This document shows positions 1-8,984 of a DNA stretch of 64,000 bases, piece after piece. Under the pieces are notes generated by a model that was not told where the DNA came from, did not search any database, and worked only from the letters and a program-made list of their open reading frames with translations. Source of the stretch: RGIG4097 sp045613765 (GTDB taxonomy: Bacteria; Bacillota; Clostridia; Christensenellales; CAG-917); assembly GCA_045613765.1 (NCBI GenBank), contig JAZLBO010000020.1:94601-158600 (forward strand). Direction: 5' to 3'. Position numbers and translations under genes: made by a program. The stretch's first letter is position 1; each line of letters starts with the position of its first letter.

Positions 1-1096
1 CTATTTGTGCATTGAGATACTTGTTGACAAGTGATTTTTTCACTTCTCCCATTTCCTTTGCACGTCTGTCAAGAGTGGCTTTGTCAAGGGTGGCAAGTTT
101 GCCTGCAACTGTGCCCTTTCTTGATGAATAGGGGAAACAGTGTATGTCTGCAAACTCAATTTTTTCTGCAAACTTTTTGCAGTTTTCAAATTGTTCTTCC
201 GTTTCGGTGGGGAAACCGACAATAATATCAGTTGTGATTGCGCCGTTTGGATAATATTCTCTTATCAACGCGACTGCATCTTCGTATTCCTTGGCAGTGT
301 AATGACGATTCATCTTTTTGAGTGTTGTATCATCTCCACTTTGAAGCGAAAGGTGGAATTGAGGACAGAAATCTTTGAGCATTGTGGTTGCTTCCAAAAA
401 TTCCTTGTCTATGACACCAACTTCAAGTGAGCCAAGACGGAAACGTACGGGATAGTCCTTGATTTCTTTGAGAAGATTGGTCAAACTACTGCCCTTGTCC
501 AAGCCATAAGCAGAGAGATTGATGCCTGTAAGGACGATTTCCTTGGCAACTTTCACTGCTTCGTCAAGTTCTGCCTTGATGTTGTCAATACTTCTTGATC
601 TACTTCTGCCACGGAGATAGGGGATTATACAATAACTGCAGAAGTTATTGCAACCTTCTTGCACTTTGATATAGTGACGTGTGCGAAGTGAAAGGACACC
701 ATCATTTTCTTCATAGTCCTTGCTGATGGAAAAGTCCGAGCAGGTTCTGTCAAATTCTTCACTGGATACAAGGGCTTTGGCAAGGACGATTTTACCGTCT
801 GTGCCTGACACGTACACAACACCGTCACGCTCAAATTGGACTGCATCTCTTTGAGATGCGCAACCACACACATATATCTTTGCATTGGGGTTGATCTTCA
901 TAATTTTCGTCACTGTTTGACGTGATTTTCTTTCTGCCTCTGCAGTGACTGCGCAAGTGTTGATGATGTATTGGTCTGCCATCTCAAGTTCATCACTGAC
1001 GTCAAAAACTGCTGAAAGAATTTTCAACATTGCATCTGAGTCATATTGATTGACTTTGCATCCGTGTGTATATACAACAATTTTTCTTTTAGTCAT
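1..1096 (-). CDS. mtaB: tRNA threonylcarbamoyladenosine methylthiotransferase, C-terminus cut by window edge
   Basis: Radical-SAM enzyme that adds a methylthio group to t6A37 of tRNAs reading ANN codons. About 365 N-terminal codons are present and the frame is open to base 1. The UPF0004 domain has cysteines near residues 13, 48 and 77. The radical-SAM cluster motif is CNNFCSYC (Cys 149, 153, 156). The C-terminal TRAM domain would lie outside the window. The ATG at 1096 overlaps the end of rsmE by 8 bp, so it is probably translationally coupled and is the last visible gene of the heat-shock operon. MiaB and RimO are relatives. MtaB is preferred from the sequence and from its usual place behind rsmE in Firmicutes. 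Confidence 0.9.
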   Translation of the reverse strand, partial: MTKRKIVVYTHGCKVNQYDSDAMLKILSAVFDVSDELEMADQYIINTCAVTAEAERKSRQTVTKIMKINPNAKIYVCGCASQRDAVQFERDGVVYVSGTDGKIVLAKALVSSEEFDRTCSDFSISKDYEENDGVLSLRTRHYIKVQEGCNNFCSYCIIPYLRGRSRSRSIDNIKAELDEAVKVAKEIVLTGINLSAYGLDKGSSLTNLLKEIKDYPVRFRLGSLEVGVIDKEFLEATTMLKDFCPQFHLSLQSGDDTTLKKMNRHYTAKEYEDAVALIREYYPNGAITTDIIVGFPTETEEQFENCKKFAEKIEFADIHCFPYSSRKGTVAGKLATLDKATLDRRAKEMGEVKKSLVNKYLNAQI

Positions 1097-1811
1097 AATC
1101 AAGTTCACCAAGTGCTTCAAGGGCGAGAGTTGCGCTTACGATTGAGGCAGTTTCTGCACGAAGGATACGTCTGCCCAACGTGACAACCGTTGCGCCTCCG
1201 TCAAGTGCCATTTGAGTTTCTTCGGGGGTAAATCCACCTTCTGGACCGACTACGATTGCAAGGTTCTTTGCGCCTTTGACTGCATCTCGTATTCTGTTTG
1301 TTTTTTCGTTTTCGTAGGCAAATATGACTCTGTCATACTCTTTGAAGTCTGCAACAACCTTGTCAAAATCAACAAGATCGCTGACCTTTGACAAATAGAC
1401 TGAGCCACATTGTTTTGCGCTTTCAAGGGCAATCTTGCCTGCACGCTCTGCATTGAATTTGGTTTCTGCAGAGTTTTGTGACGTGAAAGGCACGATATTA
1501 TCAACACCAAGTTCAACGCCCTTTTGCACAACGAAATCGAGTTTGTTGTTTTTGAGAAGCCCTGCATACAATGTGACCGTTGCGTTTTTTCTATCTACAA
1601 CCACTTCTTCGTCAACGTTGAGAATTGCATAATCTTTGGCGATTTCTTCAACGGTTGAGTGTCTTTCTATACCGTCACCCACAAGAATAACTGCCTTGTA
1701 GCCAACCTTATAACGAAGGACTTTTGTCATGTGATAAAACTCATCACCCATCAAAGTGATTTTGCCATCAACGATATCCTTTTGTTCAACAAAAAATCTT
1801 CTAATTTCCAT
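1089..1811 (-). CDS. rsmE: 16S rRNA (uracil-1498-N3)-methyltransferase
   Basis: SPOUT-class methyltransferase that methylates U1498 of 16S rRNA in the assembled 30S subunit. The 240 residues are normal for the family. The knotted SAM-binding site is visible as VVGPEGGFTPEE around residue 190 and LGRRILRAETAS near the C-terminus. The N-terminal PUA-like part begins MEIRRFFVEQ. It starts one base after the end of prmA and overlaps mtaB, which is the common prmA-rsmE-mtaB order behind dnaJ in Firmicutes. Transcription is expected from the hrcA promoter, perhaps with internal starts. Confidence 0.95.
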   Translation of the reverse strand: MEIRRFFVEQKDIVDGKITLMGDEFYHMTKVLRYKVGYKAVILVGDGIERHSTVEEIAKDYAILNVDEEVVVDRKNATVTLYAGLLKNNKLDFVVQKGVELGVDNIVPFTSQNSAETKFNAERAGKIALESAKQCGSVYLSKVSDLVDFDKVVADFKEYDRVIFAYENEKTNRIRDAVKGAKNLAIVVGPEGGFTPEETQMALDGGATVVTLGRRILRAETASIVSATLALEALGELDYD

Positions 1812-1812
1812 A

Positions 1813-2715
1813 TTATGCTCTTTTCAGTTTCAAGGCACGCCAGTCCTCTCTTTCTGCTCTGTCCAAAATGACGTATCCTGCCTTTTCATAGCACTCAATC
1901 ACTTCGTCAAGACGGGTGTTTATAATGCCTGAAAGGACAATGATTCCGTTGTCATTGAGATGCTTGCCGATTGACATTGAAAGGCGCACAAGTATATCTG
2001 CAGTTATGTTGGCAAATATGAAATCTGCTTTGTGATCTCCAGCAATAAGGTCTGCTTCTTCAACCACTGCATTTACGCCATTGAGCAATGCGTTTTTCTT
2101 AGCAAACTCAACTGCTTGAGGATCAATGTCGCACATATACACACTCTTTGCGCCAACGAGTTCTGCAGCGATACCCAAAATGCCACTGCCACAACCTACG
2201 TCAATGACAGTCTTGTCAAGGACGTCCATAAGTTCAAGACACATTCTTGTGGTTGCGTGTTCCCCTGTGCCAAATGCCATGCCGGGATCAAGGCGCATAA
2301 TCTTTTCATTGGTGGCAGGTGTATAGTTGATCCAAGTTGGGACAACTGTGATTTGAGGGGTTACGATAGGCTTGTAGTATTTCTTCCACTCATTTGCCCA
2401 GTCCTGTTCATCAACTTCGCCAACAACGATTTCGCCATAGTTGACACCGTATTCCTTCATCTCTTGAAGTCTTTGTTCAAGGCGAATTTCATAGTCAGTG
2501 TCTTCAGGATCAACAACGGTTGACACTTTGACTGCATCACTTTGTGTCAAAAGATTTTCATCAACATAATCCCAGATGACGTCACTCTTTACAAGGTCAA
2601 GAAAATCTTGCTTGTCAAGGATTGAAACACCTTGTGCGCCAACGTCAAACATTGCAGATGAAACAAGTTCTGCACTGTCATGATTGGTTGTGACTGATAT
2701 TGTCTTATATTTCAT
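1813..2715 (-). CDS. prmA: ribosomal protein L11 methyltransferase
   Basis: Trimethylates lysines and the N-terminus of ribosomal protein L11 with SAM. The protein is 300 residues. The N-terminal substrate-recognition domain is followed by a class I methyltransferase fold with motif I DVGCGSGILGIA near residue 175 and the substrate loop FANITADILV. The start at ATG 2715 has a weak AGGA upstream, about 14 bases away. It lies 73 bp behind dnaJ, and that gap contains a strong hairpin without a T-run, so read-through from the heat-shock operon is likely. Confidence 0.95.
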   Translation of the reverse strand: MKYKTISVTTNHDSAELVSSAMFDVGAQGVSILDKQDFLDLVKSDVIWDYVDENLLTQSDAVKVSTVVDPEDTDYEIRLEQRLQEMKEYGVNYGEIVVGEVDEQDWANEWKKYYKPIVTPQITVVPTWINYTPATNEKIMRLDPGMAFGTGEHATTRMCLELMDVLDKTVIDVGCGSGILGIAAELVGAKSVYMCDIDPQAVEFAKKNALLNGVNAVVEEADLIAGDHKADFIFANITADILVRLSMSIGKHLNDNGIIVLSGIINTRLDEVIECYEKAGYVILDRAEREDWRALKLKRA

Positions 2716-2748
2716 AATCGATATTTTAAGTCCTATTTTATAGTGTTA

Positions 2749-2776
2749 AACTCTCGCTTGTGTAAAAACGAGAGTT
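2749..2776 (-). promoter_or_regulatory. intercistronic hairpin between dnaJ and prmA
   Basis: Perfect 8-bp inverted repeat (AACTCTCG / CGAGAGTT) with a 12-base loop just after the dnaJ stop. No U-tract follows on the minus strand. It is therefore more likely an mRNA stability or processing element, or a leaky terminator, than a full terminator. It would separate the chaperone part of the operon from the methyltransferase part. Confidence 0.5.
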
Positions 2777-2788
2777 GTTTTGTGCTTT

Positions 2789-3946
2789 TTACAGTTTGGT
2801 GCGATATTCCTTTTTCTTGGGGAATTGCTTTTGTTCAAAGGTGTTTTCAAGTTTTTGAAGAAGTTCCTTTTGTTCCTTTGTAAGTCCCTTGGGCACTTCA
2901 ACAAGCACTTTGACGTACATATCGCCATACTCATTTTTGGTGCGCAATTTCTTGATGCCCTTGCCCTTGATTTTGAACATTGTTCCGTCTTGTGTGCCTT
3001 CGGGTATTTTCAATTCTTCGGGCTTGCCGGAAAGGGTGGGCACTTGGATTGTGACGCCAAGTGATGCTTCTGCCACTGTCAAGGGATATTCCACCATTAC
3101 ATCTGCACCATTGCGCTTGAAAAGTTTGTGAGGCTCAACTCTAATTTCAACAACAAGACTGCCGTTGACACCACCATTTGCGCCAGCGTGACCTTCATTG
3201 TTGTATGTGATACGGTTGCCGTTGTCAATGCCTGCAGGAATGTTGACTTTGATTTCTCTCGTCTTTTCTCCCCTGCCAAGTCCTTTACAAGTGGGACAAG
3301 GTTCTTTGGGGATCTTGCCTTTGCCTTTACAGTGAGGACATACTGTTTGGGTTTGGAATTGACCAAAAGGTGTACGTTGTGTTTGTGTCACAGTTCCACT
3401 GCCTTTACAATTTGAACAGATGGTAAAATCGCCACCTTTTGCCCCTGTACCTTTACAATCGGGACAGTTTTCTACACGTCTAATATTGACAGTCTTTTCT
3501 GTGCCGAAAACTGCCTCCTCAAACGTGAGTGTAAGACGTGCGCCAATATCCTTGCCGTTTTGGGGTGCGTTGGCTCTTTGTGACTGACTTCTGCCACCAC
3601 CAAAGCCACCAAAACCACCAAAGAAACTGCTCAAAATATCGTCAACGTCAAAGCCACCGGCATTGCCACCAAATCCACCGAAACCACTGCCACCACCAAA
3701 ACCTTGAGGGCCGTTTTCTGAGCCGTATTGGTCGTATGCTGCCTTCTTTTGAGGGTCTGAAAGGACGCTATAAGCGTGGTTGATTTCCTTGAATTTTTCT
3801 TCTGCTTGTTTCTTTTCTGCTTCAGGCTTTCCAGAATACAAGTCGGGGTGGTATTGCTTGGCTAAACGACGATACGCCGACTTCAATTCGTCGGCGCTTG
3901 CAGTCTTTGAAACTCCTAATGTTTCGTAATATGATTTATCTGCCAT
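2789..3946 (-). CDS. dnaJ: chaperone DnaJ (Hsp40)
   Basis: Co-chaperone that delivers clients to DnaK and stimulates its ATPase. The protein is 385 residues from the chosen ATG at 3946. A GGGAG ribosome site precedes that ATG, and it gives the family-typical MADKSYYETLGV start. An upstream ATG at 3958 is in frame but poorly placed. Domains in order: J domain with HPD in KQYHPDLY, a Gly/Phe-rich linker (about residues 75-130), four CxxCxGxG zinc repeats (CPDCKGTG, CSNCKGSG, CPHCKGKG, CPTCKGLG) and the C-terminal substrate domain. It follows dnaK with a 70-bp gap holding two hairpins. Confidence 0.97.
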   Translation of the reverse strand: MADKSYYETLGVSKTASADELKSAYRRLAKQYHPDLYSGKPEAEKKQAEEKFKEINHAYSVLSDPQKKAAYDQYGSENGPQGFGGGSGFGGFGGNAGGFDVDDILSSFFGGFGGFGGGRSQSQRANAPQNGKDIGARLTLTFEEAVFGTEKTVNIRRVENCPDCKGTGAKGGDFTICSNCKGSGTVTQTQRTPFGQFQTQTVCPHCKGKGKIPKEPCPTCKGLGRGEKTREIKVNIPAGIDNGNRITYNNEGHAGANGGVNGSLVVEIRVEPHKLFKRNGADVMVEYPLTVAEASLGVTIQVPTLSGKPEELKIPEGTQDGTMFKIKGKGIKKLRTKNEYGDMYVKVLVEVPKGLTKEQKELLQKLENTFEQKQFPKKKEYRTKL

Positions 3947-3953
3947 ATACTCT

Positions 3954-3969
3954 CCCATAACCCTATGGG
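3954..3969 (-). promoter_or_regulatory. hairpin over the dnaJ ribosome-binding site
   Basis: CCCATA-GGGT-TATGGG forms a 6-bp stem ending 7 bases before the dnaJ ATG. Its 3' arm contains the GGG of the GGGAG Shine-Dalgarno. Melting would expose the site, so a simple thermosensor or translational brake is possible. This is inferred from the sequence only. Confidence 0.35.
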
Positions 3970-3979
3970 TTATCGTGGG

Positions 3980-4007
3980 TTGTGACGGCTAAAAATAGCC
4001 GTCACAA
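3980..4007 (-). promoter_or_regulatory. strong intercistronic hairpin between dnaK and dnaJ
   Basis: TTGTGACGGCTA and TAGCCGTCACAA form a perfect 12-bp stem with a 4-base loop, 10 bases behind the dnaK stop. No U-tract follows, so it probably protects the dnaK 3' end or marks a processing site rather than terminating. It could give more dnaK than dnaJ product. Confidence 0.6.
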
Positions 4008-4016
4008 GTTTGCTTT

Positions 4017-5873
4017 TTAGTTCCAGCCACCTTCGGGGGGTGTCATGTTGTCATCATCAACTGTGCCGTTTGCTCCACCCATATTATTGGGATCAAAACC
4101 TGCTTGGCGTGCTGCTTCTGCTGCTGCTTCGGGGTTTTCTTGGTAGAACTTGCTGAAGATAGGATCGCTGACCTTTGAGAGTTTGTCCATTGCGCTACGG
4201 ACGTCTTCTTCAACTTCTGCCTTTGCAAAACTTTCACGTGCTTCTTTGATTGCATCGTTCAATGCGTTCTTGTCATCATCACTGAGTTTGTCCCCATTTT
4301 CTGAGATGAACTTTTCAATGACAAATGCAAATTGTTCTGCATTGTTCTTTGCATCAACGAGTTTTCTTCTCTTTTCGTCTTCTTCTGCGTACTTTTCTGC
4401 ATCTTTGATTGCTGCATCAATGTCGCTTTCTGAAAGGTTTGATGATGCTGTGATTGTGATTGATTGTGATTTGTTTGTGCCCTTGTCAACTGCCTTGACT
4501 GATACGATACCGTTGGCATCAATGTCAAACGTGACTTCGATTTGAGGTACTCCACGGGGTGCAGGTGCAATGCCTACAAGTTCAAATCTGCCGAGAGTCT
4601 TGTTGTCACGTGCAAATTGTCTTTCACCTTGCAAAACGTGGATGTCAACTGATGTTTGATGATCTGCTGCTGTTGAGAAGACTTGTGATTTGCTTGTGGG
4701 GATTGTTGTGTTTCTGTCAATGAGTTTTGTAAACACGCCACCGAGTGTTTCAATGCCAAGTGACAAAGGTGTGACGTCGAGAAGGAGCATATCCTTCACT
4801 TCGCCTGCGAGAACACCTGCTTGGATTGCTGCACCGATTGCAACACATTCGTCGGGATTGATGCCCTTGTAAGGATCTTTGCCTGTTGCTTTCTTGACTG
4901 CATCATAGACTGCGGGGATACGTGTTGAGCCACCGACCATGATAACCTTTGAAAGATCACTTGCTGAAAGGCCTGCATCACGGAGTGCTTGATTCAAGGG
5001 GTGCATTGTCTTTTCAACGAGATCTCTTGTGAGATTGTCAAAGGTTGCTCTTGTGATGTCCATATCAAGATGCTTGGGTATGCCACCTTCTACTGTAATG
5101 AAGGGGAGTGATACCTTTGCTTTTGTCACGCCAGAAAGATCAATCTTTGCCTTTTCTGCTGCTTCTTTGATACGTTGCATTGCCATCTTGTCGCCAGAAA
5201 GGTCAATCTTTTCCTTTGCTTTGAATTCTGCAACGATATAGTCCATGAGTTTTTTGTCGAAGTCGTCGCCACCAAGACGGTTGTTGCCTGACGTTGCCAA
5301 AACTTCAAAGACACCATCACCGAGTTCAAGGATTGAAACGTCAAAGGTACCGCCGCCAAGGTCGAAGATGAGAACCTTTTGTTGCTTGTTTTCATCTTTA
5401 TCAACGCCATAAGCAAGTGCTGCTGCTGTGGGTTCGTTGATGATACGCTTTACTTCAAGGCCTGCAATCTTGCCTGCGTCCTTTGTTGCTTGACGTTGTG
5501 AGTCACTGAAATATGCAGGGACTGTGATGACTGCTTCGGTCACTTTTTCGCCAAGATACTTTTCTGCATCATTCTTAAGTTTTGTAAGAACCATTGCAGA
5601 GATTTCTTGAGGTGTATAGTCTTTGCCTTCGATACGGACTTTTCTATCTGTGCCCATATCTCTCTTGATTGATATAACTGTATTGTCGGGGTTGGACACT
5701 GCTTGTCTTTTTGCGATTTCGCCAACAAGTCTTTCGCCATCTTTTGCGAAACCAACCACTGAAGGTGTTGTTCTCATGCCTTCTGCATTGGCGATAACCA
5801 CAGGTTCGCCACCTTCCATAACTGCCACGCATGAGTTGGTTGTTCCAAGGTCAATACCGATAATTTTTCCCAT
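4017..5873 (-). CDS. dnaK: chaperone DnaK (Hsp70)
   Basis: ATP-driven chaperone working with DnaJ and GrpE. The 618 residues are normal for Gram-positive DnaK. The nucleotide-binding domain starts GKIIGIDLGTTNSCVAVMEG and includes IFDLGGGTFDVS and the phosphate-2 loop VGGSTRIPAV. The linker is DMLLLDVTPLSLGIE and the lid domain is rich in Glu/Lys/Ala. The tail ends in Gly/Asn/Asp-rich sequence without EEVD, as expected for bacteria. The start at ATG 5873 has AAAGGAG upstream. Expression should follow the HrcA/CIRCE-controlled promoter before hrcA. Confidence 0.99.
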   Translation of the reverse strand: MGKIIGIDLGTTNSCVAVMEGGEPVVIANAEGMRTTPSVVGFAKDGERLVGEIAKRQAVSNPDNTVISIKRDMGTDRKVRIEGKDYTPQEISAMVLTKLKNDAEKYLGEKVTEAVITVPAYFSDSQRQATKDAGKIAGLEVKRIINEPTAAALAYGVDKDENKQQKVLIFDLGGGTFDVSILELGDGVFEVLATSGNNRLGGDDFDKKLMDYIVAEFKAKEKIDLSGDKMAMQRIKEAAEKAKIDLSGVTKAKVSLPFITVEGGIPKHLDMDITRATFDNLTRDLVEKTMHPLNQALRDAGLSASDLSKVIMVGGSTRIPAVYDAVKKATGKDPYKGINPDECVAIGAAIQAGVLAGEVKDMLLLDVTPLSLGIETLGGVFTKLIDRNTTIPTSKSQVFSTAADHQTSVDIHVLQGERQFARDNKTLGRFELVGIAPAPRGVPQIEVTFDIDANGIVSVKAVDKGTNKSQSITITASSNLSESDIDAAIKDAEKYAEEDEKRRKLVDAKNNAEQFAFVIEKFISENGDKLSDDDKNALNDAIKEARESFAKAEVEEDVRSAMDKLSKVSDPIFSKFYQENPEAAAEAARQAGFDPNNMGGANGTVDDDNMTPPEGGWN

Positions 5874-5919
5874 TTTATTTCTCCTTTCAGGTCATGCCTG
5901 ATATATATAATTTTTTATT

Positions 5920-6474
5920 TTAGTAGCCCACCTTTACTCCGGCAGGTCTAATGAGTTTTCCGTTGAGTGTATATCCTTTGGATATAACTGCAATAACTTG
6001 ATCTTCTTTGCCTTCTGCCTTTTCTCTTTCAAGTGCGTTCATGAGTTTTGCGTCAAAAGGCTTGCCGTCTGCATCCACTTCTTTAAGTCCAAAGGTGTCA
6101 AGTGCCATAAGTATTTGGCTTTCCATCATATTGAAACCTTGAAGTGCACTTTCGTCTGCGATATACTTTCTTGCAAGGTCGCAGTTGTCAAGGACACCAA
6201 GAAGTTTTTCAACAACCATTGAGATGCCAAGTTGTTTCATTTCTTCCCCAAGACTTTGATTGCGCTTGCGATAGTTGTCAAAGTCGGCTTGCAATCTTTG
6301 TGCCACACCTTTGCAGGTTGTCGCTTCGTTGATTGCCTCTCCAAGTTTAAGTTCAAGTGCCTCGATATATTTGTCATCCCCAAGAGTTTCTCTGTCCAAG
6401 CAGTCTGTTTCTTCACTGACTGTATCGGGGTTTTTTGAGTCTTCAAGTTCCATTTTTTCTTTTTTGTCTTTCAT
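5920..6474 (-). CDS. grpE: nucleotide exchange factor GrpE
   Basis: Releases ADP from DnaK. The protein is 184 residues. The charged, disordered N-terminus is followed by a long coiled coil (about residues 40-90, containing FDNYRKR) and the compact beta domain ending in VISKGYTLNGKLIRPAGVKVGY, which is the GrpE signature. It starts 3 bp after the hrcA stop with AAGGA upstream of ATG 6474. The order hrcA-grpE-dnaK-dnaJ is the classic Firmicute arrangement. Confidence 0.97.
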   Translation of the reverse strand: MKDKKEKMELEDSKNPDTVSEETDCLDRETLGDDKYIEALELKLGEAINEATTCKGVAQRLQADFDNYRKRNQSLGEEMKQLGISMVVEKLLGVLDNCDLARKYIADESALQGFNMMESQILMALDTFGLKEVDADGKPFDAKLMNALEREKAEGKEDQVIAVISKGYTLNGKLIRPAGVKVGY

Positions 6475-6477
6475 TTT

Positions 6478-7509
6478 CTATTCCTTTTTGTTGTCAAGAA
6501 TTGATTTCAACGTGTTCTTTATATAGTCAAGGACACTGATGACTTTCTTATAGTCCATACGCTCTGGGCCAATGACGCCTGCTTGACCAATGACTTCATC
6601 TCCCATCTTGTACGCTGCCGTGATGATTGCACATTTGTCAACACCACTGTCTTCCTTGCCTATACGCACTGAAAACTCTATGCTGTCTTCGTGTGTGCCG
6701 AGAAGTTGATTGACTTTTTGCTCGTCAGAGATGACTGTCAAGAAGTTCTTTGCGTCTGCCACGTTGTTATATTCGGGATAGTCGAGCATCTTCAATGCGC
6801 CTTCAACGACGACGTTGTCACTGCGATTGCTCATATAATTTTTGACTATTGCGATAACTTCATCAAATATATCCTTGAAAGATGACATTTCTGCTTCGAT
6901 TTCTTCAAGGTAATTGAAGTTGTCAATCTCGCCAATCTCTCTGCCTGCAAAGACTTTGTTGAGCATTTTTGATGCCGTATCAAGATATTCATCTCTTGTG
7001 TCGGGACATACATCAATGGTCTTGTCGGCAAGGACACCACTGTCTGTCACGATAAGAAGAAGGGCTTTGTCCCCTTTCAATGGGATAAGTTTGATTTCTT
7101 CTATGACAACGTGGGGGTTATTTTTTGTCACAAGGAAGGATGTATAGTTGGTGACGTCGCTGATGATCTTTGCTGCTTGACGGGTGATATCTCCAACTTC
7201 TCCAAGTTTTTCTTCAAAGCGTTGTCTAATAAAAGCAGTTTCTGCATCAGTCAAGGCTTTGCTTGCGCCCAAGTCCCCAACATAAAACTTGTATGCAGAT
7301 TGAAGGGGAACTCTGCCTGCTGATGTGTGGGGTTGCTCAAGATAGCCAAGGGCTTCAAGGGCACTGAGTTCTGCTCGTATTGTTGCAGATGACACATCGG
7401 GCAAATACTTTGACTGCACGTCTGCGCTTGACACAGGCTCTCCCGTTGAGATATACAGGTCAACAACTGCGTGAAGTATTTTTCGTTTTCTTTCGGAAAG
7501 TTCTTTCAC
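6478..7509 (-). CDS. hrcA: heat-inducible transcription repressor HrcA
   Basis: Repressor of class I heat-shock genes; it binds CIRCE operators and is kept active by GroEL in known cases. The winged helix is N-terminal (KRKILHAVVDLYISTGEP, then SSATIRAELSALEALGYL), followed by a GAF-like dimerisation region. I chose GTG 7509 as start because AAGGAG lies 7 bases upstream and it gives the usual short N-terminus, 343 residues. Reading further upstream to a TTG at 7557 would place coding sequence inside the CIRCE operator, which is unlikely. First gene of the operon. Confidence 0.95.
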   Translation of the reverse strand: MKELSERKRKILHAVVDLYISTGEPVSSADVQSKYLPDVSSATIRAELSALEALGYLEQPHTSAGRVPLQSAYKFYVGDLGASKALTDAETAFIRQRFEEKLGEVGDITRQAAKIISDVTNYTSFLVTKNNPHVVIEEIKLIPLKGDKALLLIVTDSGVLADKTIDVCPDTRDEYLDTASKMLNKVFAGREIGEIDNFNYLEEIEAEMSSFKDIFDEVIAIVKNYMSNRSDNVVVEGALKMLDYPEYNNVADAKNFLTVISDEQKVNQLLGTHEDSIEFSVRIGKEDSGVDKCAIITAAYKMGDEVIGQAGVIGPERMDYKKVISVLDYIKNTLKSILDNKKE

Positions 7510-7544
7510 TTTTCTTCTCCTTGGCAGTGGGGATATATCATTTG

Positions 7545-7571
7545 TTAGCACTCTCAACTGCCGTCTGCTAA
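7545..7571 (-). promoter_or_regulatory. CIRCE operator (HrcA binding site)
   Basis: On the plus strand the element reads TTAGCACTC, 9 bases, GTCTGCTAA. The consensus is TTAGCACTC-N9-GAGTGCTAA, so one arm is perfect and the other has two mismatches. It begins directly behind the -10 box of the hrcA promoter and ends 36 bases before the hrcA start codon. Confidence 0.9.
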
Positions 7572-7572
7572 C

Positions 7573-7601
7573 AATATACTTCTATATTTGCCAAATGTCA
7601 A
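7573..7601 (-). promoter_or_regulatory. vegetative promoter of the hrcA-dnaK operon
   Basis: On the minus strand, -35 TTGACA, 17-bp spacer, -10 TATATT. The CIRCE element lies immediately downstream, the usual position for HrcA control. Confidence 0.85.
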
Positions 7602-7667
7602 TATTTTATGCAAACTTTTTTTGATTTTCAGGAAAAATTTGTCCATTTTCTTTCAAAAAATCAACTG

Positions 7668-7696
7668 TTGACATAAATAGAAAAACTTTTTATAAT
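7668..7696 (+). promoter_or_regulatory. promoter of the alkaline phosphatase gene
   Basis: Consensus -35 TTGACA and -10 TATAAT with a 17-bp spacer, 55 bp before the start codon. It is divergent from the hrcA promoter. Confidence 0.85.
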
Positions 7697-7750
7697 ATTT
7701 ATATATTAAATCATATTTAATGCGAGAGATTTTCTCGCAAAGGAAGGGAT

Positions 7751-8884
7751 ATGAAAAAATCTTTCTTTTCAAAACTTTTGGTTGTGGCTTTGACCCTCAC
7801 TCTCGTGGCAGTTTCATTGTCTTTTGTGGCTTGCAACCCCTCTTTGAAACTTGATGGCTCTGCAAAAAACGTTATTTTGCTCATTGGCGACGGCATGGGT
7901 CTTGAACATCTTGAGGCCACAAAGGCAAGATATGGCTTGGATAGTTTGTACATGGAAAACTTGACCACTTTCCATGGCGAAATGACAACTCGCTCTCTTG
8001 ACAGCGAATACACAGATAGTTCTGCTGCATCAACTGCTTTCTCATGTGGTGTCAAGACCAACAACAAGTGTGTTGCATGGCTCAATGGCGAAAATCTTGA
8101 AAATATGGATGAATTCGTCAGTGGATACAATATGGATATGGGCATTGTCGTCACCGAAACAATAATTGGTGGCACTCCTGCTGGTTTTGCATCTCACGCT
8201 AAAGACCGTGACAAAGCCAAAGACATCTTTGACGGATATATGGCAAGTGACGTTGATCTTTTCATAAGCGAATATGACCAAACCTTGATGGATGCAAATA
8301 CCGGTGGATTTGGCTCTACTCTCACACGTGAAAACAGTGTCCTTGATGCAGGATACACTCGCCTTACAACAAAGGAAGAATTGACAGAAAACGCATACAC
8401 TGCAGACAAAATTTTTGCAACAGTCAATGAGTTCAACGGATATGGCGAAACCAGTGGCGCAGATCTTGCTGAAGTCAGTTCATTTGCAATCAACTATCTC
8501 AATCAAAAGAGTGACAACGGCTTCTTCCTTATGATTGAATCAAGTTATATTGACAAGCATAGCCACAAATATGACTTTGAAGAAATGGCAAAAGAAGTGA
8601 TGGCATTTGACCGTGCAGTTCAAGTGGCAATTGAATGGGCAAAACAGGACGGAAACACTATGGTTATCGTTGTGTCTGACCACGAAACAGGCGGTTTGGT
8701 GTACAACCCCGGTGATGATTTTGACAAAAACCTTTTCAAAACTGGCGAACATAGTACTGCCAACACAGGCGTGTTCATCTACGGCTTCAATGGCAATGAT
8801 GCATTTGAAAATGGCAAGGTGTTTGACAACACAGAAATCGGTCAAATCATCCGTCAATACATCAAAAACTATCGCAACAAATAA
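7751..8884 (+). CDS. alkaline phosphatase family lipoprotein
   Basis: Metal-dependent phosphomonoesterase anchored outside the membrane. The 377-residue protein has a lipoprotein signal (hydrophobic segment then SLSFVAC, lipid on Cys 27 or so). Alkaline phosphatase landmarks are present: ILLIGDGMG (metal Asp), TDSSAASTAFSCG (nucleophile Ser), SSYIDKHSH, VVSDHETGG (metal Asp/His) and GEHSTANTG (metal His). The start has GGAAGGG upstream of ATG 7751. It stands alone between its promoter and a terminator. The substrate cannot be told; phosphate scavenging is likely. Confidence 0.9.
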   Translation: MKKSFFSKLLVVALTLTLVAVSLSFVACNPSLKLDGSAKNVILLIGDGMGLEHLEATKARYGLDSLYMENLTTFHGEMTTRSLDSEYTDSSAASTAFSCGVKTNNKCVAWLNGENLENMDEFVSGYNMDMGIVVTETIIGGTPAGFASHAKDRDKAKDIFDGYMASDVDLFISEYDQTLMDANTGGFGSTLTRENSVLDAGYTRLTTKEELTENAYTADKIFATVNEFNGYGETSGADLAEVSSFAINYLNQKSDNGFFLMIESSYIDKHSHKYDFEEMAKEVMAFDRAVQVAIEWAKQDGNTMVIVVSDHETGGLVYNPGDDFDKNLFKTGEHSTANTGVFIYGFNGNDAFENGKVFDNTEIGQIIRQYIKNYRNK

Positions 8885-8905
8885 TCCCGAAAACACAAAA
8901 ATAAG

Positions 8906-8932
8906 AAAGCACCTTGACGGGTGCTTTTTTTG
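8906..8932 (+). terminator. intrinsic terminator of the alkaline phosphatase gene
   Basis: AAGCACC / GGTGCTT stem, 6-base loop, followed by a T-run. Confidence 0.85.
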
Positions 8933-8945
8933 TTTGTAAAAACAT

Positions 8946-8974
8946 TTGCAAATGTAAAGTGTTTTTGATATAAT
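8946..8974 (+). promoter_or_regulatory. tRNA-Thr promoter
   Basis: TTGCAA, 17-bp spacer, TATAAT, ending 10 bp before the mature tRNA 5' end. Confidence 0.85.
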
Positions 8975-8984
8975 AATCAACGAC

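Noticed and set aside
2032..2523. Plus-strand frame of 163 codons inside prmA
   Set aside because: Antisense shadow of a well-supported conserved gene.
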